12,107 bases of DNA from Sulfuricella sp. (GCA_030696235.1 JAUYSN010000340.1:1-12107), one strand, 5' to 3'; shown: positions 1-7,112, counted from the stretch's first letter. Numbers and translations are program-made. Notes: a model not told the origin generated them from the sequence alone.

Positions 1-141
1 AAACTGGAATCCACTGCTGGAACCGGTCACTTTTATACTACCGACAAGAACAAACGCACCATGCCGGAAAAGATGCTGATCAAGAAATTTGATCCGGTGG
101 CGCGCAAACACGTGGACTACAAGGAAACAAAACTGAAATAA
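1..141 (+). CDS. rpmG: 50S ribosomal protein L33, 3' part
   Basis: The first base of the window is already in frame. The 46 codons read [20 protein letters not shown] and then a KMLIKKFDP...[12 protein letters not shown] tail before TAA, which is the C-terminal nine tenths of bacterial ribosomal protein L33. The family is about 51 residues in betaproteobacteria, so only about five N-terminal residues, including the start, lie left of the window. L33 is a small structural protein of the large ribosomal subunit near the E site. This copy lacks the CxxC zinc-ribbon pairs and is therefore the Cys-free (C-) form. rpmB (L28) normally precedes it and is presumably just outside. The gene is followed by a strong terminator at 168-201. 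Confidence 0.95.
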   Translation, partial: KLESTAGTGHFYTTDKNKRTMPEKMLIKKFDPVARKHVDYKETKLK

Positions 142-167
142 GCTAAGCGCTTTCTTCAGGTATTGCC

Positions 168-201
168 CAACAAAAAACCCGCTTCGGCGGGTTTTTTGTT
201 G
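168..201. terminator. Bidirectional intrinsic terminator after rpmG
   Basis: CAACAAAAAACCCGC (168-182), loop TTCG (183-186) and GCGGGTTTTTTGTTG (187-201) form a perfect 15-bp stem closed by a stable UUCG tetraloop. The CCCGC/GCGGG core is flanked by an A-tract on the left and a T-tract on the right, so it can terminate transcription from both directions. It lies 26 bp after the rpmG stop and 29 bp beyond the stop of the convergent minus-strand mscS-type gene, so it probably serves both. Confidence 0.93.
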
Positions 202-230
202 TCTGTTATTCCGGTACGCAATCGTTGGAA

Positions 231-1499
231 TTAGCCGGGTTGGTTGCCGATGATGCGGATATCTCTTTGCGGGTAGGGAATCTCGATGCCCGCCGCCTGG
301 AACTGGCGCCAGATTTCCAGGTTGATATCGGATTTAAGGCCGAGCTGCCCTTCTTCCGGGTCGTTGATCCAGATGCTCATTTCCAGGTCGATGCCGTTGT
401 CGCCGAAAGATTTGAGAAAGACCTTGGTTTCCGGGTCGGCAAGCACCCTTGGCTGCTTGGTTGCGGCTTCCTTCATGATCGCCATGGCGCGTTCCAGATC
501 GCTCTGGTAGCTGATCTGCACCTGAATGCCGACGCGGATCTGGCGGTTGGTGTAGGAATGGTTAATGACCGTGGAGCTGATCAGGGTTTCGTTGGGGATG
601 ATGGCCTCGGTGCCGTCCAGGCTCTTCAGCACCATGTAGCGCGCGGTCAGTTGTGAAACCGTGCCGAAACGCCCTTCCACGGTCAGGGAGTCGCCGGGAT
701 GGATGGAGCGGTCGATCAGGATGATGAAGCCGCTGACGTAATTGCTGGCGATTTTTTGCAGGCCGAAGCCGATGCCTACGCCCAGGGCGCCGCCGAATAC
801 CGAAAGCACGGTGATGTCGATGCCGGCCAGGGGCAGTGCGACCAGGATGCCGAGCACGACCAGCACGGCGCGGAACAGCTTGGCCAGCACCACGCGCAGG
901 TTCATGTCCAGGTTTTCCGCAGCCATCACCCGGTTTTCGAGCACCCGTCCCAGCCACATCGCCGCCACCAAGGTGACAAGGACGGACAGGATACCGCTCA
1001 GGATGGTGAGCAATGAAATTTTCTGCCTGCCGGCGTGGAAGCTGAGCTCGTCCATGGCATCCAGGATTTCAGGCAGAAATCCGGTGAGGTGCAGGGCGAG
1101 GCCGATCCAGATCGCCGTGGCAATGAAGCGCTCGGAACTGTGCAGCCAGCCGCTCGGGGCGAAAATCTTGCGCAGGGCATAGACGGCAAGGCGGACCAGT
1201 GCCAAGGCCAGGAGCAGGGAAGTGGCGATATTCAGCAGATTGATGGAGTACCAGTTCTTGAGTATGGTCTTTCCGATCACCACCAGCAGCAGTGCGACCA
1301 GCGGAAAAGCCACCCGGGAAACCCCACCCAGGCCGACTTTGATTGCGCCTTCCGATTTGGGCAGGCGGCTCCTCAACAGGCGGGTGAGACCCCAAGCCAG
1401 GGCCAGGCTGAATCCCAGCACCGCCAGTTGCCACAGTATCTTGGTTTGTTCCAGATCGGAAAGAAGCTCTGTCAGCAGGTTGTGCGTACTCTGAGGCAT
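231..1499 (-). CDS. MscS-family mechanosensitive ion channel
   Basis: The 422-residue membrane protein belongs to the small-conductance mechanosensitive channel family, which opens under membrane tension to release solutes during hypo-osmotic shock. Several hydrophobic segments fill residues 22-40, 62-80, 88-108, 124-142, 160-182 and 208-226. The pore-lining helix and start of the beta domain lie at about 228-270, where GGALGVGIGFGLQKIASNYV (236-255) and FIILIDRSIHPGD are the hallmark. The soluble alpha/beta C-terminal domain follows. It is longer than E. coli MscS (286 residues), with extra N-terminal helices as in the YbdG/YnaI-like branch. The ATG at 1497-1499 is the first in the frame, but no strong Shine-Dalgarno precedes it, so the exact start is uncertain. 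A 70-bp gap separates it from corA upstream on the same strand, and it converges on the rpmG terminator. Confidence 0.9.
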   Translation of the reverse strand: MPQSTHNLLTELLSDLEQTKILWQLAVLGFSLALAWGLTRLLRSRLPKSEGAIKVGLGGVSRVAFPLVALLLVVIGKTILKNWYSINLLNIATSLLLALALVRLAVYALRKIFAPSGWLHSSERFIATAIWIGLALHLTGFLPEILDAMDELSFHAGRQKISLLTILSGILSVLVTLVAAMWLGRVLENRVMAAENLDMNLRVVLAKLFRAVLVVLGILVALPLAGIDITVLSVFGGALGVGIGFGLQKIASNYVSGFIILIDRSIHPGDSLTVEGRFGTVSQLTARYMVLKSLDGTEAIIPNETLISSTVINHSYTNRQIRVGIQVQISYQSDLERAMAIMKEAATKQPRVLADPETKVFLKSFGDNGIDLEMSIWINDPEEGQLGLKSDINLEIWRQFQAAGIEIPYPQRDIRIIGNQPG

Positions 1500-1569
1500 G
1501 GAGTGGTTTGAAAGAGAGTAAGAGGGCTAAATTCTAGCATGGCAGGACTGTACCCCGGAGGGTTCCCTC

Positions 1570-2628
1570 TTATAGCCACTTTTTCTTGCGGAAATACACC
1601 TGCATCGAGATGCCGACGGTCGCCATCAGCAGCAGCACCGCCGGGTAGCCCCAGGGCCATTCCAGTTCCGGCATGTGTTTGAAGTTCATGCCGTAGACGC
1701 CGGCGAGGAAGGTGAGCGGCATGAAGATGGTGGCGATCACGGTGAGGATGCGTATTACCGCATTCATGCGGTTGCTGACGCTGGACAGATAGATGTCGAG
1801 CAGGCCGGTGGCGAGATCGCGGAAGGTTTCCAGCGTGTCGATGATGTGGATGGTGTGGTCGTAGATGTCGCGCAGGTAAATCCGCGAAGCTTGATCGAAG
1901 AAGGCTGATTCGCCGCGTTCCAGCGCACCGATGACGTTGCGAAAAGGGAAGATGGCCTTGCGCAGGAAGATCAGTTCGCGACGGAGTTTATGGATTCTTT
2001 GCAGGGTTCTGGGCGTGGCGTTGGCAATGACTTCCTCCTCGAGGGTGTCGATTTCTTCTTCCCGCTTTTCCAGTACCACGAAATAGTGATCCACCACCGC
2101 ATCGAGCAGCGCATAGGCGAGATAGTCCGCCCCGGCTTTGCGGATGAACCCTTTGCCGCTTTTGATGCGCTCCGCGATGGGGTCGAAGATGTCGCTATGC
2201 TGCTCGCGGAAGGACAGCACGAAATTCTTTCCCAGGATCAGGCTCACCTGCTCGGCGGCGATTTCCCCGCGATCGTTGAGGGACAGCATTTTCAGCACGA
2301 TGTAGACATAATCGCCGAAATCCTCCATTTTAGGGCGCTGGTCGGTGTTCATGATGTCTTCCAGCACCAGCGGGTGCAGCCCGAAACATTCGCCGATGCG
2401 CTGAAGCAGATCGATCTGGTGGATGCCGTCGACGTTGACCCAGGTGATGCCCGTGGCTGCCCTGGCGGCGCAGTACTCCTCGGGGGCTTCCGTTTCCTTG
2501 TCCAGGAAGCTGGATTCGTCGTAATTGATCAGCCGGATGCGGGTCTTCTCGGTCCGCTTTTTTCCGATGTGAACCAGCGTGCCGGGCGGCAGGCCGGCTT
2601 TCTTTGATCTTTTGGCAAATTTCGGCAT
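1570..2628 (-). CDS. corA: CorA-family magnesium/divalent cation channel
   Basis: The 352-residue protein matches the CorA Mg2+/Co2+/(Ni2+) transporter family of the inner membrane. It has the large acidic N-terminal cytoplasmic domain, a long charged helix (around the VLEKREEEIDTLEEEV stretch), a first C-terminal transmembrane segment ending in the diagnostic YGMNF (GMN at about 313-315), and a second transmembrane segment ending in the basic tail RKKKWL. The frame is open upstream to 2760, but the ATG at 2626-2628 was chosen. It is preceded on the minus strand by GAGGAAAC, a good ribosome-binding site, and gives the normal family length; the upstream extension (MPCTWHADRP...) looks non-conserved. 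It follows the nickel permease by 58 bp on the same strand and may be co-transcribed with it. Substrate specificity cannot be read from the sequence. Confidence 0.92.
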   Translation of the reverse strand: MPKFAKRSKKAGLPPGTLVHIGKKRTEKTRIRLINYDESSFLDKETEAPEEYCAARAATGITWVNVDGIHQIDLLQRIGECFGLHPLVLEDIMNTDQRPKMEDFGDYVYIVLKMLSLNDRGEIAAEQVSLILGKNFVLSFREQHSDIFDPIAERIKSGKGFIRKAGADYLAYALLDAVVDHYFVVLEKREEEIDTLEEEVIANATPRTLQRIHKLRRELIFLRKAIFPFRNVIGALERGESAFFDQASRIYLRDIYDHTIHIIDTLETFRDLATGLLDIYLSSVSNRMNAVIRILTVIATIFMPLTFLAGVYGMNFKHMPELEWPWGYPAVLLLMATVGISMQVYFRKKKWL

Positions 2629-2686
2629 GTTTCCTCTGCGGTGTCGGAAATCCAACCGGTAGCGTAAACCATTGGGAAACAGAAGG

Positions 2687-3535
2687 CTATTTGTAGATTC
2701 CGCTATCGGAAGGCAGGACAGCGTGTGCGACGGTCTGTCGGCGTGCCAGGTGCAGGGCAAGATAAAAGCTCAATGCCACGGTACCGATCACGGCGAGGCC
2801 CATCAGCATTTCGTGCCCCTCGCTGCGCGCGGCGATACCGGGAAAGAAATATTTGGCGATGCCGAACAGGCCGATCAGGATGCTCAGGCTGCCTACCGCC
2901 AGCCCCATCACCCGCGAGGCGATCTGGGCGCGCTCGTCGGCCTTGTTGATCAGGCGCGATACCCAAAGGCCGTTGAGTCCGTCGGTGGCGATCATGCCGA
3001 GCATGAATACCATGCCGAGCGCCGCCGAAAACAGCCAGCCGGCCATGCTCGAGGCGGTCAGGGAAAACAGCGCAGTCTGGCTGAGGGTATCGAAGGAGAA
3101 GGCGAACAGGGCGCCGACAAAGGCGATCATGGCGGGATGGCTGGCCTGGCTCAGCTGGCCCAGCCAGCGCCCTTTCAGCCCGACCATCCGTACCACCTGG
3201 CCGGGACCGGCCCGTAGCACTGCGGCCAGGTTGGCCGCGCCCAGCGCGAGCAGGAACAGGATCGATATCCAGGCGCCGAGGTCTTCCACCCAGACCGGAA
3301 TTTCCCACTTCTTGGCGATGATGCCGACCAGCACCGCCACTGCCGTGACCACCGCACCATGGCCGAGCGAAAACAGCAGGCCCGACCAGCGCGACAGCCG
3401 CGGCTTGTTGCTGGCGGCGTTGAAGCGGGTCAGGCCGTCGATGGTGGCGAGGTGATCCGGGTCGAATCCGTGTTTCAAACCCAGGGCGAACACCAGAGCC
3501 AGCAGCGCCAGCCAGTCATTGGGGAGGTTGTCCAT
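2687..3535 (-). CDS. NiCoT-family nickel/cobalt permease
   Basis: The 282-residue polytopic membrane protein carries the NiCoT (HoxN/NixA-type) signatures. HGFDPDH at residues 22-28 fits the Hx4DH metal-selectivity motif of TM2. LFSLGHGAVVT corresponds to the LGHS/T motif, FDTLSQTAL to the GFDTxTE motif, and GMIATDGLNG to the GM..DT.DG motif. It would import Ni2+ or Co2+ with high affinity across the inner membrane. The ATG at 3533-3535 is preferred over a TTG two codons upstream because AGGAG (3542-3546 on the minus strand) sits 6 nt from it. It is divergent from the [NiFe]-hydrogenase operon, so nickel supply to hydrogenase maturation is the likely job. Cobalt cannot be excluded. The stop is TAG. 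Confidence 0.88.
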   Translation of the reverse strand: MDNLPNDWLALLALVFALGLKHGFDPDHLATIDGLTRFNAASNKPRLSRWSGLLFSLGHGAVVTAVAVLVGIIAKKWEIPVWVEDLGAWISILFLLALGAANLAAVLRAGPGQVVRMVGLKGRWLGQLSQASHPAMIAFVGALFAFSFDTLSQTALFSLTASSMAGWLFSAALGMVFMLGMIATDGLNGLWVSRLINKADERAQIASRVMGLAVGSLSILIGLFGIAKYFFPGIAARSEGHEMLMGLAVIGTVALSFYLALHLARRQTVAHAVLPSDSGIYK

Positions 3536-3695
3536 GTGCAACTCCTAGTCGCTGCTCTTTAAAAAGTAATTATGCATCAAATTTTTTGATTGCCCAGGTC
3601 GACGTCATTGTTTTTTTAAGTTTATAAACTATGTTTTATATATAACATAAGTCTAGTCGATGCGTTTCTAACTTCAACATGGCAGGAGCGAAGCG
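3536..3695. promoter_or_regulatory. Divergent promoter region between nickel permease and hybO
   Basis: This 160-bp spacer is far more AT-rich than its surroundings and must hold the promoters of both divergent units. Visible elements are an inverted repeat ATCAAA-TTT-TTTGAT (3576-3590), a perfect 12-bp palindrome AGTTTATAAACT (3619-3630), and TATGTT-N8-AACATA (3630-3649) directly abutting it. A possible sigma-70 promoter for hybO is TTGTTT (3608-3613), a 16-bp spacer, and TATGTT (3630-3635), which overlaps the palindromes; this is a weak assignment. I see no convincing sigma-54 GG-N10-GC element or FNR box. The hybO ribosome-binding site AGGAG (3684-3688) is 7 nt from its ATG. Confidence 0.6.
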
Positions 3696-4871
3696 ATGAG
3701 CCTGAACAGGATCGAAAGCAGCGAAAATATCGGGATGCTTGAAAACAGGCTGGGCATTTCGCGCCGCAGCTTTCTGCAATTGTGTGCGGCGATGGCTGCC
3801 ACCATGGGCCTGCCGCCCGGCGCCGACGCGGCGATCGCCGAAGCGGTGGCGAGCAAGAAACGGCCTTCCGTCATCTGGCTGCACTTCCAGGAATGTACCG
3901 GCTGCACCGAATCCCTGCTGCGCGCCGAGCATCCCACCCTGGAAAAACTGATCCTGGACGTGATCTCGCTGGACTACCACGAGACCCTGTTCGCGGCCGC
4001 CGGCCATCAGGTCGAAGCGGCGCGCCGGCTGGCGATGAAGGAGAACAAGGGCAAGTACCTGCTGGTGGTGGAAGGGGCGATCCCGACCAAGGACAAGGGC
4101 ATCTACTGCAAGATCGGCGGCCAGACCGCGATCGACATGCTCAAGGAGTGCGCCGCCGATGCCGGCGCGGTGGTGGCCATCGGCAGCTGCTCCTCGTGGG
4201 GCGGCATGCCTTCCACCGGGCCGAATCCGACTGGCTCGTCCAGCGCCGGCGAGGTGCTGGGCAAGGTGATCCCCAACATCCCCGGCTGCCCGCCCAACCC
4301 CTACAATTTCCTGTCGACGGTGGTGCACTTCCTGACTTTCGGCAAGCTGCCCGAGGTCGATCATCTGGGCCGCCCGAAATTCGCCTACTCGCGCCTGATC
4401 CACGACAACTGCGAACGCCGCGCCCATTTCGACGCCGGCCGCTTCGCCATGGAATTCGGCGACGAGGGCCACCGCAAGGGCTACTGCCTGTACAAGCTGG
4501 GCTGCAAGGGCCCGGAAACCTATGCCAACTGCCCGGTTATCCTGTTCGGCGACGTCGGCAACGCCAGCTGGCCGGTTGGTACCGGCCATCCCTGCATCGG
4601 CTGCACCGAGAAAGGCATTGGCTTCACCAAGCCGATCCATGCCCTGTCCGATCTGAAGAACGTGGTGCCGCCTCTCGGCTTCCCGCGTATTGTCGAGGAA
4701 CAGGGATCTGGCGCGACCATCGCTTCGGTCGCGGTGGTCGCGGCGGCAGCCGGTGCGGCGGTAGGCGCGGCCGCAGCCATGGCCAGGAATCTCGGCCAGG
4801 TAACGGTGCCGCCGCCTGAAAAATCTGACAAGTCTGAAGGCAAGACAGAAACGGAAAGGGCCGGGTCATGA
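3696..4871 (+). CDS. hybO: [NiFe]-hydrogenase small subunit, Hyb type
   Basis: The 391-residue iron-sulfur subunit of a periplasm-facing, membrane-bound uptake hydrogenase passes electrons from the NiFe site through three FeS clusters. A twin-arginine signal SRRSFLQ lies at 22-28, followed by a hydrophobic stretch and a cleavable region near ADA. The proximal cluster motif ECTGC (C67, C70) is followed by GSCSSWGG and IPGCPPNP. The distal and medial cluster ligands lie in HDNCERR, GYCLYKLGCKGPETYANCP and HPCIGC. An Ala-rich C-terminal membrane anchor spans about 340-362 and ends in a charged tail. It aligns closely with E. coli HybO as I recall it, including HFDAGRFA.EFGDEGHR. The Cys after CTG is not doubled, so it is not of the O2-tolerant six-Cys class. 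AGGAG 7 nt upstream supports the start. Its stop overlaps the hybA ATG (ATGA), indicating translational coupling. Confidence 0.96.
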   Translation: MSLNRIESSENIGMLENRLGISRRSFLQLCAAMAATMGLPPGADAAIAEAVASKKRPSVIWLHFQECTGCTESLLRAEHPTLEKLILDVISLDYHETLFAAAGHQVEAARRLAMKENKGKYLLVVEGAIPTKDKGIYCKIGGQTAIDMLKECAADAGAVVAIGSCSSWGGMPSTGPNPTGSSSAGEVLGKVIPNIPGCPPNPYNFLSTVVHFLTFGKLPEVDHLGRPKFAYSRLIHDNCERRAHFDAGRFAMEFGDEGHRKGYCLYKLGCKGPETYANCPVILFGDVGNASWPVGTGHPCIGCTEKGIGFTKPIHALSDLKNVVPPLGFPRIVEEQGSGATIASVAVVAAAAGAAVGAAAAMARNLGQVTVPPPEKSDKSEGKTETERAGS

Positions 4872-5836
4872 AACGGCGCGATTTCCTGAAAGGCGCACTG
4901 GCCGGCGGAGCCCTGCTCGCTTCCGGCTCGCCGGCCCAGGCGCGCCCCAACAAGACCATGCCGCCCGAGGCAGTCGGCCTGCTCTACGACAGCACCCTGT
5001 GCATCGGCTGCTAGGCCTGCGTGGCGGCCTGCAAGGAGGCCAACGGCATGCCGCCGGAGTTTTCCACGGTGGAGCAGTACTGGGATACCCCGCTCGACAT
5101 TTCCGGCAAGACCCTCAACGTCATCAAGGTGTACAAGGACGGCAGCAGCGTGATCAAGGACAGCGAGAAGAACGGCTATGCCTTCATGAAGGTGTCCTGC
5201 CTGCACTGCGCCGATCCGTCGTGCGTATCGGCCTGCCCGGTGTCGGCGATGACCAAGGACCCGGTCAACGGCATCGTCAGCTACGACAAGGGTGCCTGCA
5301 TCGGCTGCCGCTACTGCGTGGCGGCGTGCCCGTTCGGCGTGCCGCGCTTCCAGTACGATACCCCCTTCCCGCAGATCACCAAGTGCCAGCTGTGCGCCCA
5401 CCGCATGAAGGAAGGCAAGTACGCCGCCTGCGCCTACGTGTGCCCGACCGGCGCCACCCTGTTCGGCAAGGTGCGCGACCTGCATGCCGAGGCCAGGCGC
5501 CGCCTGGCGCTGAAGCCGGGGGAGGACGCCGAGTTCCCGCGTGGCAACCTGAGTACTCATGACCAGTCCTCCTTCCCGGCCAAGGCCGCTAAATACCTGC
5601 CGCAGATTTATGGTGAGAAGGAAGTGGGCGGCACTCAGATGCTCAAGCTGTCTGCCGTATCTTTTGAGAAGCTGGGCATGCCTACGCTGCCGGAGCGCTC
5701 CTACGCGGCCACCTCCGAGACCATGCAGCACACTTTGTATGGCAGCCTGGTGCTGCCGCTCGCCTTCCTCGGGGTGCTGAGCTATGTCGCCAAGCGCAAC
5801 GTCAAGGATGACGAAGGTAATGATGAACAGCATTAA
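4868..5836 (+). CDS. hybA: Hydrogenase-2 ferredoxin-like subunit HybA, interrupted by in-frame TAG at codon 49
   Basis: Read through the TAG, this is a 322-residue HybA (E. coli HybA is 328), the periplasmic four-[4Fe-4S] protein that carries electrons from HybO to HybB and the quinone pool. A Tat signal RRDFLKGALAGG begins at residue 3. Sixteen cysteines fall in four groups: C45/48/51/55, C111/114/119/123, C144/147/150/154 and C173/176/188/192. A C-terminal membrane anchor lies at about 289-308. The reading frame starts at the ATG overlapping the hybO stop and ends at a TAA inside a repeat element. TAG occupies codon 49 (5012-5014), giving CIGC-stop-ACVAAC where E. coli has CVGCQAC. All other features are intact on both sides with no frameshift. 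As read, translation from the ATG yields a 48-residue peptide. The open part after the stop begins at 5015. Pseudogene, sequencing error and readthrough are all possible. Confidence 0.88.
5012..5014 (+). other. hybA: In-frame amber codon inside hybA
   Basis: TGC TAG GCC: the TAG is in frame with the hybO-coupled ATG at 4868 and with the long downstream hybA frame. It replaces the residue between Cys48 and Cys51 of the first ferredoxin motif. A single C-to-T change from CAG (Gln, as in E. coli HybA) explains it; AAG (Lys) is also one step away. TAG terminates the nickel permease, hybB, hybC and hypB in this window, so it is an ordinary stop in this genome. Confidence 0.97.
5033..5050 (+). promoter_or_regulatory. 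Strong internal ribosome-binding site with in-frame ATG after the hybA stop
   Basis: AAGGAGG (5033-5039) is a perfect Shine-Dalgarno, followed after 8 nt by ATG at 5048-5050 in the hybA frame. It lies only 18 nt past the amber codon, an ideal position for re-initiation by terminating ribosomes. The product would be 262 residues with no Tat signal and no first cluster. The bases also simply encode Lys-Glu-Ala, so the site may be fortuitous. Confidence 0.5.
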
Positions 5837-5932
5837 CCGCAAAGGACGCGAAGGTTCGCAAAGGAAAGCCACGCCATGAAGAACAGCGATCTGAATAGTT
5901 TTTCCTTCGCGTTCCTTTGCGTCCTTTGCGGT
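5833..5932. repeat. Palindromic repeat element, copy 1 (hybA-hybB gap)
   Basis: The left arm begins TTAACCGCAAAGGACGC (5833-5849) and continues with GCAAAGG-type units to about 5867. The right arm (5900-5932) ends CGTCCTTTGCGGT and is nearly its reverse complement, enclosing a unique spacer of about 32 nt. The first 14 bp of the stem are perfect, followed by wobbles. The arms are built from degenerate tandem units of the type CGCAAAGGA. The element begins within the hybA stop region and ends 25 bp before hybB. It resembles the CCGCAAAGGACGCAAAGG intergenic repeats I recall from many environmental bacteria. Confidence 0.85.
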
Positions 5933-5957
5933 GAAGGATTTTAAGAGGAGAATTTAG

Positions 5958-7112
5958 ATGTCTGGCTCCCATTCGCATCCCGCTCCCGCTCCGCTCGGCG
6001 GTCCACTGGTCACCCCGGTGACGATCACGCTGGCCATCCTGGTGGCGATCGCCTTCGTCATCCTGGGCATTCGTTTCATCTTCGGCATCGGTTCGGTGAC
6101 CAATATCAGTGACGGTTATCCTTTCGGCATCTGGATCGCCTACGATGTGGTGATCGGCTCGGCCTTCGCTTGCGGCGGCTATGCCATGGCGCTGCTGGTC
6201 TACATCTTCAACAAGGGCGAATATCACCCGATGGTGCGGCCGGCGCTGCTGGCTTCCCTGTTCGGCTACACCCTGGCCGGTGCCTCGGTTATTTTCGACC
6301 TCGGCCGCTACTGGAACTTCTGGCATATTTACTGGCCGGGCTACGCCCAGGTCAATTCGGTGATGTTCGAGGTGGCGGTGTGCATCACTGCCTACATCAT
6401 CGTGATGTGGATTGAGTTCGCGCCGGCCTTTCTGGAAAAATTCGGCCTCAAGGACATCAAGAAGAAGCTCAACAAGGTGCTGTTCTTCATCATCGCGCTC
6501 GGCGTGCTGCTGCCTTCCATGCACCAGTCTTCTATCGGTTCGCTGCTGGTGGTGTTCGGTTATCAAATCCATCCGCTGTGGCAGACCCTCATCCTGCCGC
6601 TGCTGTACCTGATGACGGCGGTGCTGATCGGCTTCGCCATCGTCATTTTCGAAGCCTGCCTGTCGTCGAGCGGCTTCCGCCGGCCGCTGGAACTGCATCT
6701 CTTGACCGGGTTGTCGCGCCTGATGATCGGGCTGCTCGTGGTTTACCTGGTGGTGCGGCTGGGTGACCTGATGGTGCGTGGTGCGCTCGGTTTCATGTTC
6801 GAGCCGAGCATCGAAGGTCTGATGTTCTGGGTGGAAATGGGGCTGTTCGCCGCTCCGCTGGTGCTGCTGGCCGATCCGGCTTCGAGGCTCAACCCGGCGC
6901 GGCTGTTCATCGCGGCTTTCTGCCTGATGCTTGCCGGGTTTGTCTTGCGCATCAATTCATTCCTGGTCGGTTATGAAACCGGCGCGGGCTGGCACTACTT
7001 CCCGTCGGTGCCGGAAATCATGGTCAGCGTGGGCATGATCGCGCTGGAGATTCTGGGCTACATCGTTTTGGTGCGTTACCTGCCGATTCTTCCGAAAGAA
7101 GAGTCAATCTAG
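5958..7112 (+). CDS. hybB: Hydrogenase-2 membrane subunit, NrfD/PsrC family
   Basis: The 384-residue integral membrane protein lacks haem and hands electrons from HybA to quinone; in E. coli Hyb it also supports proton-coupled reverse operation. About ten hydrophobic segments are visible, near 20-44, 57-83, 94-115, 133-155, 172-190, 207-232, 252-273, 287-305, 314-334 and 352-375. Stretches shared with E. coli HybB as I recall it include FACGG, HPMVRPALLASLFGY, LNKVLFFIIALG.LLP.MHQSS and a YIVL.R.LPILP C-terminus. The start is fixed by AAGAGGAG (5943-5950), 7 nt upstream. That ribosome-binding site lies just outside repeat copy 1, which separates hybB from hybA. The stop is TAG, and AGGAG for hybC overlaps it. 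Confidence 0.95.
   Translation: MSGSHSHPAPAPLGGPLVTPVTITLAILVAIAFVILGIRFIFGIGSVTNISDGYPFGIWIAYDVVIGSAFACGGYAMALLVYIFNKGEYHPMVRPALLASLFGYTLAGASVIFDLGRYWNFWHIYWPGYAQVNSVMFEVAVCITAYIIVMWIEFAPAFLEKFGLKDIKKKLNKVLFFIIALGVLLPSMHQSSIGSLLVVFGYQIHPLWQTLILPLLYLMTAVLIGFAIVIFEACLSSSGFRRPLELHLLTGLSRLMIGLLVVYLVVRLGDLMVRGALGFMFEPSIEGLMFWVEMGLFAAPLVLLADPASRLNPARLFIAAFCLMLAGFVLRINSFLVGYETGAGWHYFPSVPEIMVSVGMIALEILGYIVLVRYLPILPKEESI

Noticed and set aside
1500..1569. Possible terminator in the corA-mscS gap (GAGGG/CCCTC near 1557-1569)
   Set aside because: The stem is only 4-5 bp with a 2-4 nt loop and no following T-run on the minus strand, so it is not convincing.
2629..2760. Upstream extension of the corA frame to 2760
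   Set aside because: It would overlap the 3' end of the nickel permease gene, and the ATG at 2628 has a good GAGG ribosome-binding site and normal family length.
3576..3590. FNR/CRP-like box from ATCAAA...TTTGAT
   Set aside because: An FNR site reads TTGAT-N4-ATCAA; here the half-sites are in the opposite order, so it is only recorded as an inverted repeat.
3636..4640. Long minus-strand open frame (334 codons) opposite hybO
   Set aside because: It is antisense to a clearly conserved gene, has Ala/His/Gln-rich low-information composition typical of GC-rich shadows, and shows no recognisable family or ribosome-binding site.
4868..5836. Genome-wide reassignment of TAG (pyrrolysine or Gln code) to explain the hybA stop
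   Set aside because: TAG is the proper terminator of the nickel permease, hybB, hybC and hypB in this same window, each at the expected family C-terminus, so TAG acts as stop here. Local suppression or error remains open.
4520..5872. 450-codon minus-strand open frame opposite the hybO/hybA junction
   Set aside because: It is a shadow of the high-GC coding bias of hybO and hybA; it runs through both genes and part of a palindromic repeat without recognisable motifs.
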